DNA of 64,000 bases. It comes from Candidatus Poseidonia alphae. Its GTDB lineage: Archaea; Thermoplasmatota; Poseidoniia; Poseidoniales; Poseidoniaceae. Below are positions 33,401 to 40,673 of the stretch, piece after piece (positions within the stretch are counted from its first letter, which is position 1; the number at the start of each line of letters is the position of its first letter). The notes beneath the pieces were generated by a model. It saw nothing but the letters and a program-made list of their open reading frames with translations. It was not told the DNA's origin and did not search any database. The DNA is taken from assembly GCA_002505405.1 (NCBI GenBank), contig DAVD01000027.1, forward strand, positions 8,765 through 72,764, read 5' to 3'. The position numbers and the translations under genes are program-made.

Positions 33401-33638
33401 GTCCAAAGTGACCGGGGGATTCGTCGTACTTGCAACCGTCGGTTGGGCAGATGAGTCCAGGTTCGATAACACCCATGTGAGGGTCCATTAGTCCTTGCTT
33501 GTATGCGTGGCCGTCATCCTTGTAGGTGTCAGCAGTTTTCACCTCGACTGCAGACATTTTCTTGATTTCAATAGGGTCCATCAGTCCAAATCGGATTTGT
33601 GCAATCCGCTTGGGAATCATTGTCGTTTTTCGGCTCAT
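30453..33638 (-). CDS. rpoA1: DNA-directed RNA polymerase subunit A', with lineage-specific insertion
   Basis: This is the N-terminal part of the largest subunit, carrying the catalytic NADFDGDEMN Mg-binding loop near residue 610. At 1061 residues it is about 150-180 longer than typical A'. Much of the excess lies between RRVKIN (about 410) and ERHLIDGD (about 565), normally a gap of some 20-25 residues; the insert contains CHNPEC and CPHC, a potential extra zinc site. The N-terminal zinc motif, usually CxxC...CPGHFGH, here reads CPTDGC...ESPGHFGH, so one ligand is Ser. The next pair, CNTC...CMHC, is intact. The start overlaps the rpoB stop as ATGA. Confidence 0.97.
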   Translation of the reverse strand: MSRKTTMIPKRIAQIRFGLMDPIEIKKMSAVEVKTADTYKDDGHAYKQGLMDPHMGVIEPGLICPTDGCKYDESPGHFGHIQLELPVIHIGFVNLIKTALKATCNTCSKILLHTEEGTSPSNPEHSEQDYYRNRIRDVMTKHGVGSTEFSKMIKEVEKVTSGTKRKVCMHCGAAQGKIVLDKPTTFKEKSESTERKLNARDVREWLSSIPADHLIFIGMDKQNRPEWIVLKVLPVPPITVRPSITLDSGDRSEDDLTHKLVDVLRINQRLRENRDSGAPQLIVEDLWELLQYHITTYFDNQTSGIPPARHRSGRTLKTLTQRLKGKEGRFRSNLSGKRVNFCARSVISPDPYLSVNEVGVPTKIAKELTVPIRVTARNREQMRQMILRGPDVHPGVNYIIRGDNRRVKINARSRLLNAGFRCHNPECNEDTTQRADLHQVMPAPNFLPGMVIQKQISLSGMDQSIEEVTYAVNDAATLMNLQGIDESGKPLPEDDPRAILHYRWMHELAQADKADPEPFPAHLEVTCPHCLSPVDEFYGERTQVEDRLATVDRYGNPKPGLQVERHLIDGDVAIFNRQPSLHRMSMMVHEVRVMKGHTFRFNLAVCTPYNADFDGDEMNLHVIQSEEARAEAKILMRVQEHILTPRYGGAVIGGIHDHISGAYLLSRPGTLIKQSNGLEMLGNIGYTGKLPEIVQDANGADCFRGQDLISLIIPDNIHLRFRSRSNDWVIVKDGHVEGTLDKRAIGAEDGRLLDAIVQTNGPELGARFLDEFTQMSIAACTSLGFTTGIDDEDLSDEAVAAIDAANAKASDEVNAELEKFGANGKNYEARPGRTPRETMEENIMQMLDKGKEEAGEYARDELNKSGSTNAAVNMAISGARGSMDNLTMMAASIGQAKVRGKRLERGYDDRVLPHFKRGGRGAPDRGFIASSFKRGLKPTEFFMLSVSGRESLVDTAVRTAKSGYMQRRLINAMDDLKVYDDEMLSVRNTANRIIQFSYGEDGIDPSRGVHGSPFNIDVIVDAALGTSGGLEIDRDSYERDIVEEDLGAWEDDAEENDGGEN

Positions 33639-36600
33639 CTTCGGTCCTCCAGTTCAAGGCGCATGGCCACTCCTAAACTCTTCATTTCGTCTAGAAGTAG
33701 CTTGAATGCATATGAAGTCTGTACCTTGTAGACTTCTGCTCCATCTCCATGGATGGGGCTCACGTAAGTTCCACGCTTCGGGTCGTACCAGGCAATGTGC
33801 CCGGATTGAGCGCAGACATACATGTCGATACCGTCGGATTCGTCCAGCAAACGGTCTTTGATGACCATCGATGCTCCGTGTGCAATCAAACAGTCACGTT
33901 CCATCTCACCAAATCGCAGACCACCTTGTCGGGCCCGTCCTTCGGTTGGTTGGCGAGTCAAGATTTGAACACGTCCACGGGATCGGGCGTGAATCTTAGA
34001 CGATACCAAGTGGTGCAATCGTTGGTAGAAAATACATCCAACGAAGATGTCGGCAGGGTATGATTCACCAGTTTCACCGTTAATCATGGTTTCACGACCA
34101 GTGTGGTCAAGTCCATTACGGACCAAACCGTCACGAAGGCTGGATTCCTTTTCACCACGGAATGCAGTACCGTCAACACGGCGGCCTTCCATAGCTCCAA
34201 CCTTACCACCGATCATTTCCAGAACGTGGGCCACGGTCATTCTTGAAGGAATGGCGTGAGGGTTGATGATGAGGTCGGGCACGACGCCATCAGGGGTGAA
34301 TGGCATGTCTTCAGGTTCAACCAAGCGTCCAATGACACCCTTTTGTCCGTGACGAGAAGCGAATTTGTCGCCTACTTCAGGGATCTTGTGGCTTCGAACC
34401 ATGACTCGGACCAAGCGGCCTGAGTCAAGGGATTCGGTGACGTACACGTTGTCGACCCATCCTTTTTCGCCGTGGCGAACGAGCATTGAAGATTCACGGC
34501 GTTCTTGGGCCATCAAGAAGGCTCCACCGGATGTTTCTTCGAGGAAACGAGGAGGGCTGGTTTTTCCAACCAATACGTTTCCGCCGATGAGTTCGGTTTC
34601 AGGAACAGGTAGTCCGTCGTTTTCCAAGTGCATGTAGGCTTCTGGCGTCTTGAGTCCCTTGATTTCCTGCTTCGAGGACCCGGGCTTTTCGATTTCTTCG
34701 ACTTGTCCACCAGGGAATCTGCGACGTTCTGCATTGTAGGTGCGGTTGAAGGTTGAACGACCAAGGGCTCGGTCAATTGAACCCTTGTTCATGATGACTG
34801 CGTCTTGCATGTTGTATCCGTGCAGGGACATGATGGCGACAATGAAGTTCTGTCCGCCAGGGCGGTCATCAAAGTTCGTAGTTGACATTGCTCGAGTTTT
34901 GGTAATTGAGCGCTGAGGGTAGTGCAAGATGTGAGCGCGTGTGTCCGGTCGCATTCGGTAGTTAGCGCTCGGTAGTCCAAGCGATTGCTTGACCATTGCT
35001 GTTCCACCAGTAACACGAGGTGTTGAGTTGTGTTCTGGGTATGGGATGAGCGATGCACATACCCCAAGGACCAGTTGTGGGTCAATCTCACAGTGTGTGT
35101 GTTCTTCGGTGTACAGGAGCGGGATTTCAAACTCGGTCGTGTTCCAGTCGCCGTTGGGCATGCGGACGTTGGCTCGTAGGTGAGCGGTTCGTGCACCTGG
35201 TTCTCCAAGGTTCATCCATTCAATGTCTTCGTTCTTGACGGTACGACCGGCAAGGCCAGCAGAGTCGCCTTCAGGGACGGTTTCTGGTAGAACGAACGGG
35301 CGTGGAGCGATGTAGAGGTCTTCTTCTTCCTCTGCATCAATCCACTCAACGATTCCTTCGATGACCAAGGAGCGGAAATTCATTTCGCCGCTGGTCAACT
35401 TTGATAGGTGCTCAAGCGTTAAGCGAGGGGCACCGTCGTAAAGGATGAGAACAGGTCGCAAAATACGTCCTTTGTCCGTGTTGATGAAGATGTCTTTGTT
35501 CTCCTTGTCGTGGCGAATGGAGACCTCAGATGGGATCACACCACGGCGTCGAGCAGACTTGAAGTGCATGACCAATTTCTGTCCCTTCTTATGGATTCCA
35601 TAAATGTCACCGTTCACGTGGATGCGGTCACCATCGGTCCAGTCGTCAGGCTGGTAAACTTCCAACTCGTCAAGTCGTTCTCGGATTTCGACTTCATCGA
35701 TGTTTTCTGAAATGTCAATCATTTGTGCAGCGTTCTTTACCAGTCCACAGTTTTGACCTTCAGGAGTCTCGTTAGGGCACAGACGTCCCCATTGCGTGGG
35801 GTGGAGGTCACGTGCTTCAAAGTGAGGCTGGCTTCGAACGAGCGGTGATGTGACACGGCGCATGTGGGATAGGGCCGCAAGATAGGTGGTTCGGTCAAGG
35901 AGTTGGCTTACACCAGAGCGTCCGCCGACCCAGTTACCTGTTGCCAGTGCGTGCATGATTTTTGAGGTCAAGACGTCAGGGCGAAGGCAGGAAGTAATCT
36001 TGAGTTCACGCTTTCGGTTGTGGTGTCGCTCAAGTTGGTACTTGAGGTCACGGGAGAGTTGGCCTGCGGAGACACGGAAGAGGTCTTCAATGAGGTCTCC
36101 TGCAAGACGAACACGCTTGTTGGCGTAGTGGTCCTTGTCGTTGGGGTCTCGTCCTTCAATGGCCATTTCCAAAACTTGGCGGACAATTCGACCCAGGTAG
36201 ATGGCCTTCTTGTCACGGTCTTCTTCGTTGTCTCCCAAGTGAGGAAGAAGTTCACGGTCAAGAAGTTGGTTAACCCGAGCTTCTCGGTACTCTTTTTGTT
36301 GTCCAGCGGCGAATTTCTTCTGAAGCCATTCGTGGCTTTCGTCTTTGGTTTCAACTCCGTATTCTTCGTTGTCCTTGACTTCGTTGATGTTGGCAACGAT
36401 AAACTTGAATGAATCGGTGTTTCCAGCGATTGCTTGGAATATTTGTTGGTCGTTTTCAACGCCGAGCGCTCGCATGAGGAGGACGACAGGGATTGCAGTG
36501 GTTCCAGCCGTGCTGATCTTAACCATGAGCATTCCATCACGTCGCTTTTCGACGGTGAGTGGTTTGCGCATACCGTCTTTCTGAGAGAAGATTTTTGCGA

Positions 36601-37252
36601 CTTCAGTTTGCTTAGCATATCGCTTGTTGATTTCAACGGTAACACGGTTTGGTGCAAGGTCTTCCATTGAGATGAGGACTCGCTCAGTTCCGTTGATGAT
36701 GAAGTAGCCACCAGGGTCAAGAGGGTCTTCGCCCTTCTTGCGTAGGAGGTCATGCCAGTTTGCCTTGTCTTCGTCAGAGGTTGTGGGTGCGAGGACACGG
36801 TCTCCAGCGATGTGCTTGGGGTGGAGGTTGCATCGTTCTGAGCGAACCATGATCGGCATGGATCCCACTTGAACGCCCTTCTCGGTAGGGGATGGTACGC
36901 CGTTTCGCTTGATGGTGAAATCCATTGAAACAGGAGACATGTAGGTGAGCTTTCGCAGTCGGCATTGCATTGGCGTGGAGTCGTTGAGGGCTCCGTTGGC
37001 TTCTTTGACCATTGGCTTGCCGAGCTTCACGTTCTTGATTCGGATGACAATGTCTTGGTCGGCTACGTCCAATTTGATGTATCCGCCTTCATCGTCGTTG
37101 AAATCCTCGTCGGTTCCAACACGGATGTTGCGAATGATCTTCTCCATGCGGGAGAGTGAGTTCTCCGTAGCTGGGATACAGTCGTCGTATGATGCGAGTT
37201 GGTGGTTGACCAAACTTCGTTCTCTGAAAAATGATTGAATGATTTCCTGCAT
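33635..37252 (-). CDS. rpoB: DNA-directed RNA polymerase subunit B (unsplit)
   Basis: 1205 residues; the second-largest subunit as a single chain, as in Thermoplasmata. Signatures include the RLAGDLIEDLFRVSAGQLSRD region, SQLLDRTTYLAALSHMRRV, HPTQWGRLCPNETPEGQNCGLVKN, DRPGGQNFIVAIM, and KIPEVGDKFASRHGQKGVIG. The C-terminal clamp normally carries a zinc ribbon (CxxC...CPxC); here it reads VCAQSGHIAWYD then YVSPIHGD, so only one Cys remains plus a His. It lies 12 nt downstream of rpoH and overlaps rpoA1 by 4 nt, so the whole operon is tightly coupled. Confidence 0.97.
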   Translation of the reverse strand: MQEIIQSFFRERSLVNHQLASYDDCIPATENSLSRMEKIIRNIRVGTDEDFNDDEGGYIKLDVADQDIVIRIKNVKLGKPMVKEANGALNDSTPMQCRLRKLTYMSPVSMDFTIKRNGVPSPTEKGVQVGSMPIMVRSERCNLHPKHIAGDRVLAPTTSDEDKANWHDLLRKKGEDPLDPGGYFIINGTERVLISMEDLAPNRVTVEINKRYAKQTEVAKIFSQKDGMRKPLTVEKRRDGMLMVKISTAGTTAIPVVLLMRALGVENDQQIFQAIAGNTDSFKFIVANINEVKDNEEYGVETKDESHEWLQKKFAAGQQKEYREARVNQLLDRELLPHLGDNEEDRDKKAIYLGRIVRQVLEMAIEGRDPNDKDHYANKRVRLAGDLIEDLFRVSAGQLSRDLKYQLERHHNRKRELKITSCLRPDVLTSKIMHALATGNWVGGRSGVSQLLDRTTYLAALSHMRRVTSPLVRSQPHFEARDLHPTQWGRLCPNETPEGQNCGLVKNAAQMIDISENIDEVEIRERLDELEVYQPDDWTDGDRIHVNGDIYGIHKKGQKLVMHFKSARRRGVIPSEVSIRHDKENKDIFINTDKGRILRPVLILYDGAPRLTLEHLSKLTSGEMNFRSLVIEGIVEWIDAEEEEDLYIAPRPFVLPETVPEGDSAGLAGRTVKNEDIEWMNLGEPGARTAHLRANVRMPNGDWNTTEFEIPLLYTEEHTHCEIDPQLVLGVCASLIPYPEHNSTPRVTGGTAMVKQSLGLPSANYRMRPDTRAHILHYPQRSITKTRAMSTTNFDDRPGGQNFIVAIMSLHGYNMQDAVIMNKGSIDRALGRSTFNRTYNAERRRFPGGQVEEIEKPGSSKQEIKGLKTPEAYMHLENDGLPVPETELIGGNVLVGKTSPPRFLEETSGGAFLMAQERRESSMLVRHGEKGWVDNVYVTESLDSGRLVRVMVRSHKIPEVGDKFASRHGQKGVIGRLVEPEDMPFTPDGVVPDLIINPHAIPSRMTVAHVLEMIGGKVGAMEGRRVDGTAFRGEKESSLRDGLVRNGLDHTGRETMINGETGESYPADIFVGCIFYQRLHHLVSSKIHARSRGRVQILTRQPTEGRARQGGLRFGEMERDCLIAHGASMVIKDRLLDESDGIDMYVCAQSGHIAWYDPKRGTYVSPIHGDGAEVYKVQTSYAFKLLLDEMKSLGVAMRLELEDRR

Positions 37253-37264
37253 GTTATCCTCTCC

Positions 37265-37915
37265 TCAGTTCCCCTCCACAATCAGCCGGTAGGCAATTGT
37301 GCGTCCTGCCGATGGGGATTGGCGGACGACTTTCAAAACTCGGTCAGCAATCCAACCAGCCGCCAATGGCTTGTGGTCGGGGTTAGCCGCAAGCCGGGCC
37401 ATGTCTTCTGCTTCTGCGAGTTCTTTGATGACCTGGACGACCGGGTCGGTGATCAGGATTTTGGGTAGCAATTCTTTGGCGAGGCGGTCTTCACCGGTCT
37501 CGATGTCAGGTTGTACCATATCCCATGGGGCGAGTTCTGACAACTCGATGGCGAGTTGGTCTTCTTCAGAGATGTTGGGCTCTCCAATGAGTTCTTGGTG
37601 AGGTACGAGAATGTGATTGAGTGCGTTGAAGCGAGAAGTAATCTCTGGGCGGTCAAAGTCATCAATGGCCTTTGAACGGATGGTGATCTTCTTGCTCTTC
37701 TTAGCAGCACGTCGGCGGGAGCCTTGTTCTGCAATGATGTTCATTGTGGTGACGAATTCTTCTGCGTCTTTTGAAATACCGAGGACAGAGGCCACTTCAT
37801 CATGGCCCAAGTTTTTGATGTCGGTCATGTTACGGTCTGTGGCAAGTTTGTGAGCGTAATCCTCAGAAACTCCCAGTTCCATTAAGCGTTTTTTAGTTGC
37901 ACTTTTTACTACCAT
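37265..37915 (-). CDS. rpoH: DNA-directed RNA polymerase subunit H with N-terminal HhH-like extension
   Basis: The RpoH core normally has about 75-80 residues. It is recognised here by NHILVPHQELI near residue 80 and by ITDPVV near residue 150 and VVRQSPSAGRTIAYRLIVEG at the end. The core is expanded by acidic insertions (ISEEDQLAIELSEL and around AEAEDMARLAANPD). The start chosen is ATG 37915, giving 216 residues, because residues 1-9 (MVVKSATKK) match the start of RpoA'' exactly. The first 60 residues form an HhH-like domain (LMELGVSEDYAHKLATDR...) homologous to that of RpoA''. It is the first protein gene of the operon, with tRNA-Lys 49 nt upstream on the same strand. Confidence 0.9.
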   Translation of the reverse strand: MVVKSATKKRLMELGVSEDYAHKLATDRNMTDIKNLGHDEVASVLGISKDAEEFVTTMNIIAEQGSRRRAAKKSKKITIRSKAIDDFDRPEITSRFNALNHILVPHQELIGEPNISEEDQLAIELSELAPWDMVQPDIETGEDRLAKELLPKILITDPVVQVIKELAEAEDMARLAANPDHKPLAAGWIADRVLKVVRQSPSAGRTIAYRLIVEGN

Positions 37916-37964
37916 TCTGACACCCCGCGAACACCCTTGCACAAGAGCCGGTAGATTCAGCAGG

Positions 37965-38038
37965 CGGGCCTGACGGGGTTCGAACCCGCGACCATCGGAT
38001 TAAAAGTCCGACGCTCTACCTGACTGAGCTACAGGCCC
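37965..38038 (-). tRNA. tRNA-Lys (UUU)
   Basis: On the minus strand the acceptor GGGCCTG (38038-38032) pairs with CAGGCCC (37972-37966), with discriminator G at 37965 and no encoded CCA. The anticodon arm TCGGA-CTTTTAA-TCCGA gives anticodon TTT. The T arm GCGGG-TTCGAAC-CCCGT is canonical. It lies just upstream of rpoH on the same strand, so processing from the rpo transcript is possible. Confidence 0.97.
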
Positions 38039-38080
38039 AAAGTAGCAACTTGGGCTTTTCGTCCGACCTTCAAGGTGTTA

Positions 38081-38088
38081 TTATACAT
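38081..38088 (-). promoter_or_regulatory. Candidate TATA box for tRNA-Lys/rpo operon
   Basis: TGTATAAT on the minus strand, about 43 nt upstream of the tRNA-Lys 5' end, in an otherwise less AT-rich stretch. The spacing would place transcription start about 18 nt before the tRNA. Assigned by position and composition only. Confidence 0.35.
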
Positions 38089-38210
38089 TTCGGGGAGTGA
38101 GTGACCTGCACTCAAGGCGCCCGTTGAATTATGACTTCCGCCATAGGGTGATAAAAACTGCGTTTTGACCTTGTTTGGGCCGACATCGGCTTTGATGGAC
38201 GCATAGGCTC

Positions 38211-39692
38211 TTGTGGTGGATTGGTTTGGGAAGCCTTGTGAAAACAGGTCCGAACTTTAGCGCCGAGGCCGCCGAGGAGGAAATTAAGCGCCTCGAACGA
38301 CCTGCTCAAAAAGTGGTTTGGACCTCGCCAACACGCCAATCGTTTGAGTTTGATTTGCCCGTGACAGTTTATCCTCCTAGAGAAGATACATCCCTCTTGG
38401 CGGGAGCGCTCCATCGCTTGGGTCTGCCTCACGGAACATCGTGCCTTGAGATCGGGTGCGGCAGCGGGGCAGTGTCCATCCATGCGGCCACTTTGGGGTG
38501 GAGGGTTGTTGCTTGTGATGTCAATCCATTTGCAGTCGCTTGCACACGGCATCATGCCTCTTTGTACGGTCAATCAATCACGGTATTGGAGGGAGGGCCA
38601 GGTCCTGAACTTGATGGTGTTTCAAATCAGTGGGGGGGAGACGCTCATTATGATGTTGTCATGTGGAATCTTCCATACTTGCCTCAACCGCAGATGGGCG
38701 AGGATGTTTTGGGCCCGATGGAAGAATCAGCCCTCATTGATAGCGACGAAAGAGGGCTCTTCATTCGTTATGTGAAACGGCTTGCTAGCGGACAGTTGCT
38801 TAAACAGAAGGGGGTCGCCCTTGCAGTCGTCTCAAGCCTGCTCGATGGCCGGCATGCGTGTTCAACTGCATGGAAGCACGGGTTGGCTGCCCGAGTCTTG
38901 TCAGAAAAGGAATTCGAAGACGGAGAATCGCTTGTTCTGATCGCTATGTGGCACCCTTACTCTGGAAAGGAATGCATGCATGAGGCGGTTGTTGAAAGTA
39001 CCAATGCCATTTTGTTGGAGAATTCATACGCCGTCGGAGTCCGTTGTACGGCGGATGTCCAGCACCAGGGTCGAGGTCGTAGAGGGCGGACTTGGGAGTC
39101 CCTGACGGGCGCTTTGGCCGCCTCTTGGGTCGTCGAAGATGGGACCAATTCTCTTCACAAGCCGGCTGACCAAGTACATCTTGGATACAACCTCTTGAAA
39201 TTGTTTCATTCATTTGGACCAGACCGCATCTGTCTAAAATGGCCCAATGACCTCTACGTACGTTCTTCATTGTCAACTCCTTGGAAAAAATGCGCTGGAG
39301 TCTTGTTTGAAGGGAGGACGATGGGCAGTGGGCAACGGACCGTCCTCGGGATCGGTCTCAATGTCACGGCGCCTTCCGATTCAAAATTTGCAGGTCTTGC
39401 TGAGTTGAGTCAACTTGCAGAGGGGGAGGACCTTCTTGGTCAACTTCACGCAGTAGTGGCCTCAATGTTTGAAGTTCTTGATGCGCCAATAATTCCGTTG
39501 ACTGTTCCGCCCGGAAAAGACCTTGATGAGGCCTTGGTATTCGGTTCGTTGGCCTTGGGGCCTGTGCTCTATAGGGGTGGGGAAGTCCATGTATCGGGCT
39601 TGAATGATCAAGGATCCCTCCGGGTTGAAACAGAGTTGGGTGCGAATATTTTGTTGGACGACCCCGATGAGTTGGAATGGTCAAACATCTAG
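38211..39692 (+). CDS. birA: Fusion of HemK/Mtq2-like methyltransferase and biotin-protein ligase
   Basis: 493 residues in one continuous frame. The N-terminal half (about 40-250) is a class I methyltransferase: SAM motif I is CLEIGCGSGAVSIHA, followed by ACDVNPFAV, and the catalytic-type motif is NLPYLPQ, similar to the NPPY of HemK/Mtq2 glutamine methyltransferases. The C-terminal half (about 260-493) is a biotin-protein ligase, with GRGRRGRTWESLTGALAAS, LKWPNDLYV and LGIGLNVT, the biotinyl-AMP and biotin-binding motifs. There is no DNA-binding HTH. The ligase probably modifies the carrier protein at 58954-59364. The exact start is uncertain because the first 40 residues are not conserved. 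Both catalytic parts look intact. Confidence 0.92.
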   Translation: MWWIGLGSLVKTGPNFSAEAAEEEIKRLERPAQKVVWTSPTRQSFEFDLPVTVYPPREDTSLLAGALHRLGLPHGTSCLEIGCGSGAVSIHAATLGWRVVACDVNPFAVACTRHHASLYGQSITVLEGGPGPELDGVSNQWGGDAHYDVVMWNLPYLPQPQMGEDVLGPMEESALIDSDERGLFIRYVKRLASGQLLKQKGVALAVVSSLLDGRHACSTAWKHGLAARVLSEKEFEDGESLVLIAMWHPYSGKECMHEAVVESTNAILLENSYAVGVRCTADVQHQGRGRRGRTWESLTGALAASWVVEDGTNSLHKPADQVHLGYNLLKLFHSFGPDRICLKWPNDLYVRSSLSTPWKKCAGVLFEGRTMGSGQRTVLGIGLNVTAPSDSKFAGLAELSQLAEGEDLLGQLHAVVASMFEVLDAPIIPLTVPPGKDLDEALVFGSLALGPVLYRGGEVHVSGLNDQGSLRVETELGANILLDDPDELEWSNI

Positions 39693-40178
39693 TTCCGCAT
39701 CGAGGATTTCATTTTCATCTTGAGTACCTTCGCGTTGGTACAAACCGTATGCTAAGATCAGTCCTCCGATTGGGAAGGGCAGCATATCGATCATGTATTT
39801 GCGGTCAATGTCGAGGTCAAACGTCGCCCCAACGCCCTTGGTATCGATTTCATAGGTGTAATAACCTCCCTCGTCAATCTCTAAGGCTATCGACTTTGTT
39901 TCACCGCTTGCAATGTCGATGTTTTGAGCGCTTAGAATCGTTCCGTCTTCGGCTTTCAACACCAACCGCACGGCGGTGTCGTTCTCTGGGGTAATGCCGA
40001 TTTCAAACGAATCCCCTGCCCACATTGACGCTCCGTTGACGTAGGGTGGGCTTTCCTCTGCATGCTCGACGGGGGTGACCCATGCAACCATGAAGAGCCC
40101 ACCGAGTAGAACGGTGACTCCTGTGAGGATGAGCGCATCGCTCATCTTCATTTTTGGTGCTGTTCCTCCACCGCCCAT
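39681..40178 (-). CDS. Membrane-anchored protein with extracytoplasmic beta domain
   Basis: 165 residues from the ATG at 40178. The frame is open to 40319, but that would overlap the upstream Pop5-like gene by 100 nt, so the shorter form is preferred. A membrane helix lies near the N-terminus (about 13-33, ALILTGVTVLLGGLFMVAWV). About 90 residues of predicted beta structure follow (AVRLVLKAEDGTILSAQNI, ETKSIALEIDEGGYYTYEI), then a second helix near 135-150 (LPFPIGGLILAYGLY) and an acidic tail. The family is not recognised. It is convergent with the methyltransferase/biotin-ligase gene, overlapping it by 12 nt. Confidence 0.65.
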   Translation of the reverse strand: MGGGGTAPKMKMSDALILTGVTVLLGGLFMVAWVTPVEHAEESPPYVNGASMWAGDSFEIGITPENDTAVRLVLKAEDGTILSAQNIDIASGETKSIALEIDEGGYYTYEIDTKGVGATFDLDIDRKYMIDMLPFPIGGLILAYGLYQREGTQDENEILDAELDV

Positions 40179-40218
40179 GGAGTGGCCAATCGATGACCGA
40201 CCATGAAGGTTAGGCTCC

Positions 40219-40635
40219 CTAACCCTTCCTTGATGGCTTGGGAAGGGCCATTCGTTCCCGGACCAGGCGTATTTTCCCGCTGGTCGTGATGCATTTGATT
40301 TCCATTCTTCGGATTGCATCTTCGGTTTCGAGCAGTGCTCGTATTCCTTTTGTTAGTTCCAAAGGGACTTGTAAGATGGCTACCCCCAAATCACTGGCGG
40401 TCAGTTCGGTCGTTGTATTGAGGTGTTGCAATGCAGTTTTGGCCGTATCGCTCTCACTGGGATGAAACTCCATCAATTTGATGGGTCGTTCTGATTGAAA
40501 GGTGGAAGCAACCGATGCGATGAGCCCGTTCAATGACGGCCGTGTTTGATATCGGCTGCTGACAAGAATGCCGATCCAACGGCGTTTGCCTCTTAGCGCC
40601 TTGCTCAACCGTTTGGCCATGGCTGTTCCAAACAT
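40219..40635 (-). CDS. rnp2: Probable RNase P protein component 2 (Pop5/Rpp14 family)
   Basis: 138 residues (124 if translation begins at MAKRLSK, 40593 or so upstream of the core). Features consistent with archaeal Pop5 are a basic N-terminus followed by KRRWIGILVSS, a central helix (LNGLIASVASTF), then DLGVAILQVPLELTKGIRALLETEDAIRRM, which matches the family strand-helix pattern, and a C-terminal TTSGKIRLVRER resembling the family GVSGTIK motif. The protein would be part of the tRNA 5'-processing ribonucleoprotein. Divergence is high, so the call is probable only. It is divergent from a membrane-protein gene with 38 nt between them. Confidence 0.6.
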   Translation of the reverse strand: MFGTAMAKRLSKALRGKRRWIGILVSSRYQTRPSLNGLIASVASTFQSERPIKLMEFHPSESDTAKTALQHLNTTTELTASDLGVAILQVPLELTKGIRALLETEDAIRRMEIKCITTSGKIRLVRERMALPKPSRKG

Positions 40636-40673
40636 TCCTGCTTCATGACCTTTGAGTCAAATCTTACCATAGT

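Noticed and set aside
35968..36798. 276-residue frame inside rpoB on the same strand
   Set aside because: Alternate-frame shadow of rpoB: Ser/Thr/Lys-rich with no recognisable fold, and fully contained in a highly conserved gene.
40179..40319. Upstream extension of the membrane-anchored gene at 39681
   Set aside because: Would overlap the Pop5-like gene by 100 nt and puts a charged, non-signal sequence before the membrane helix.
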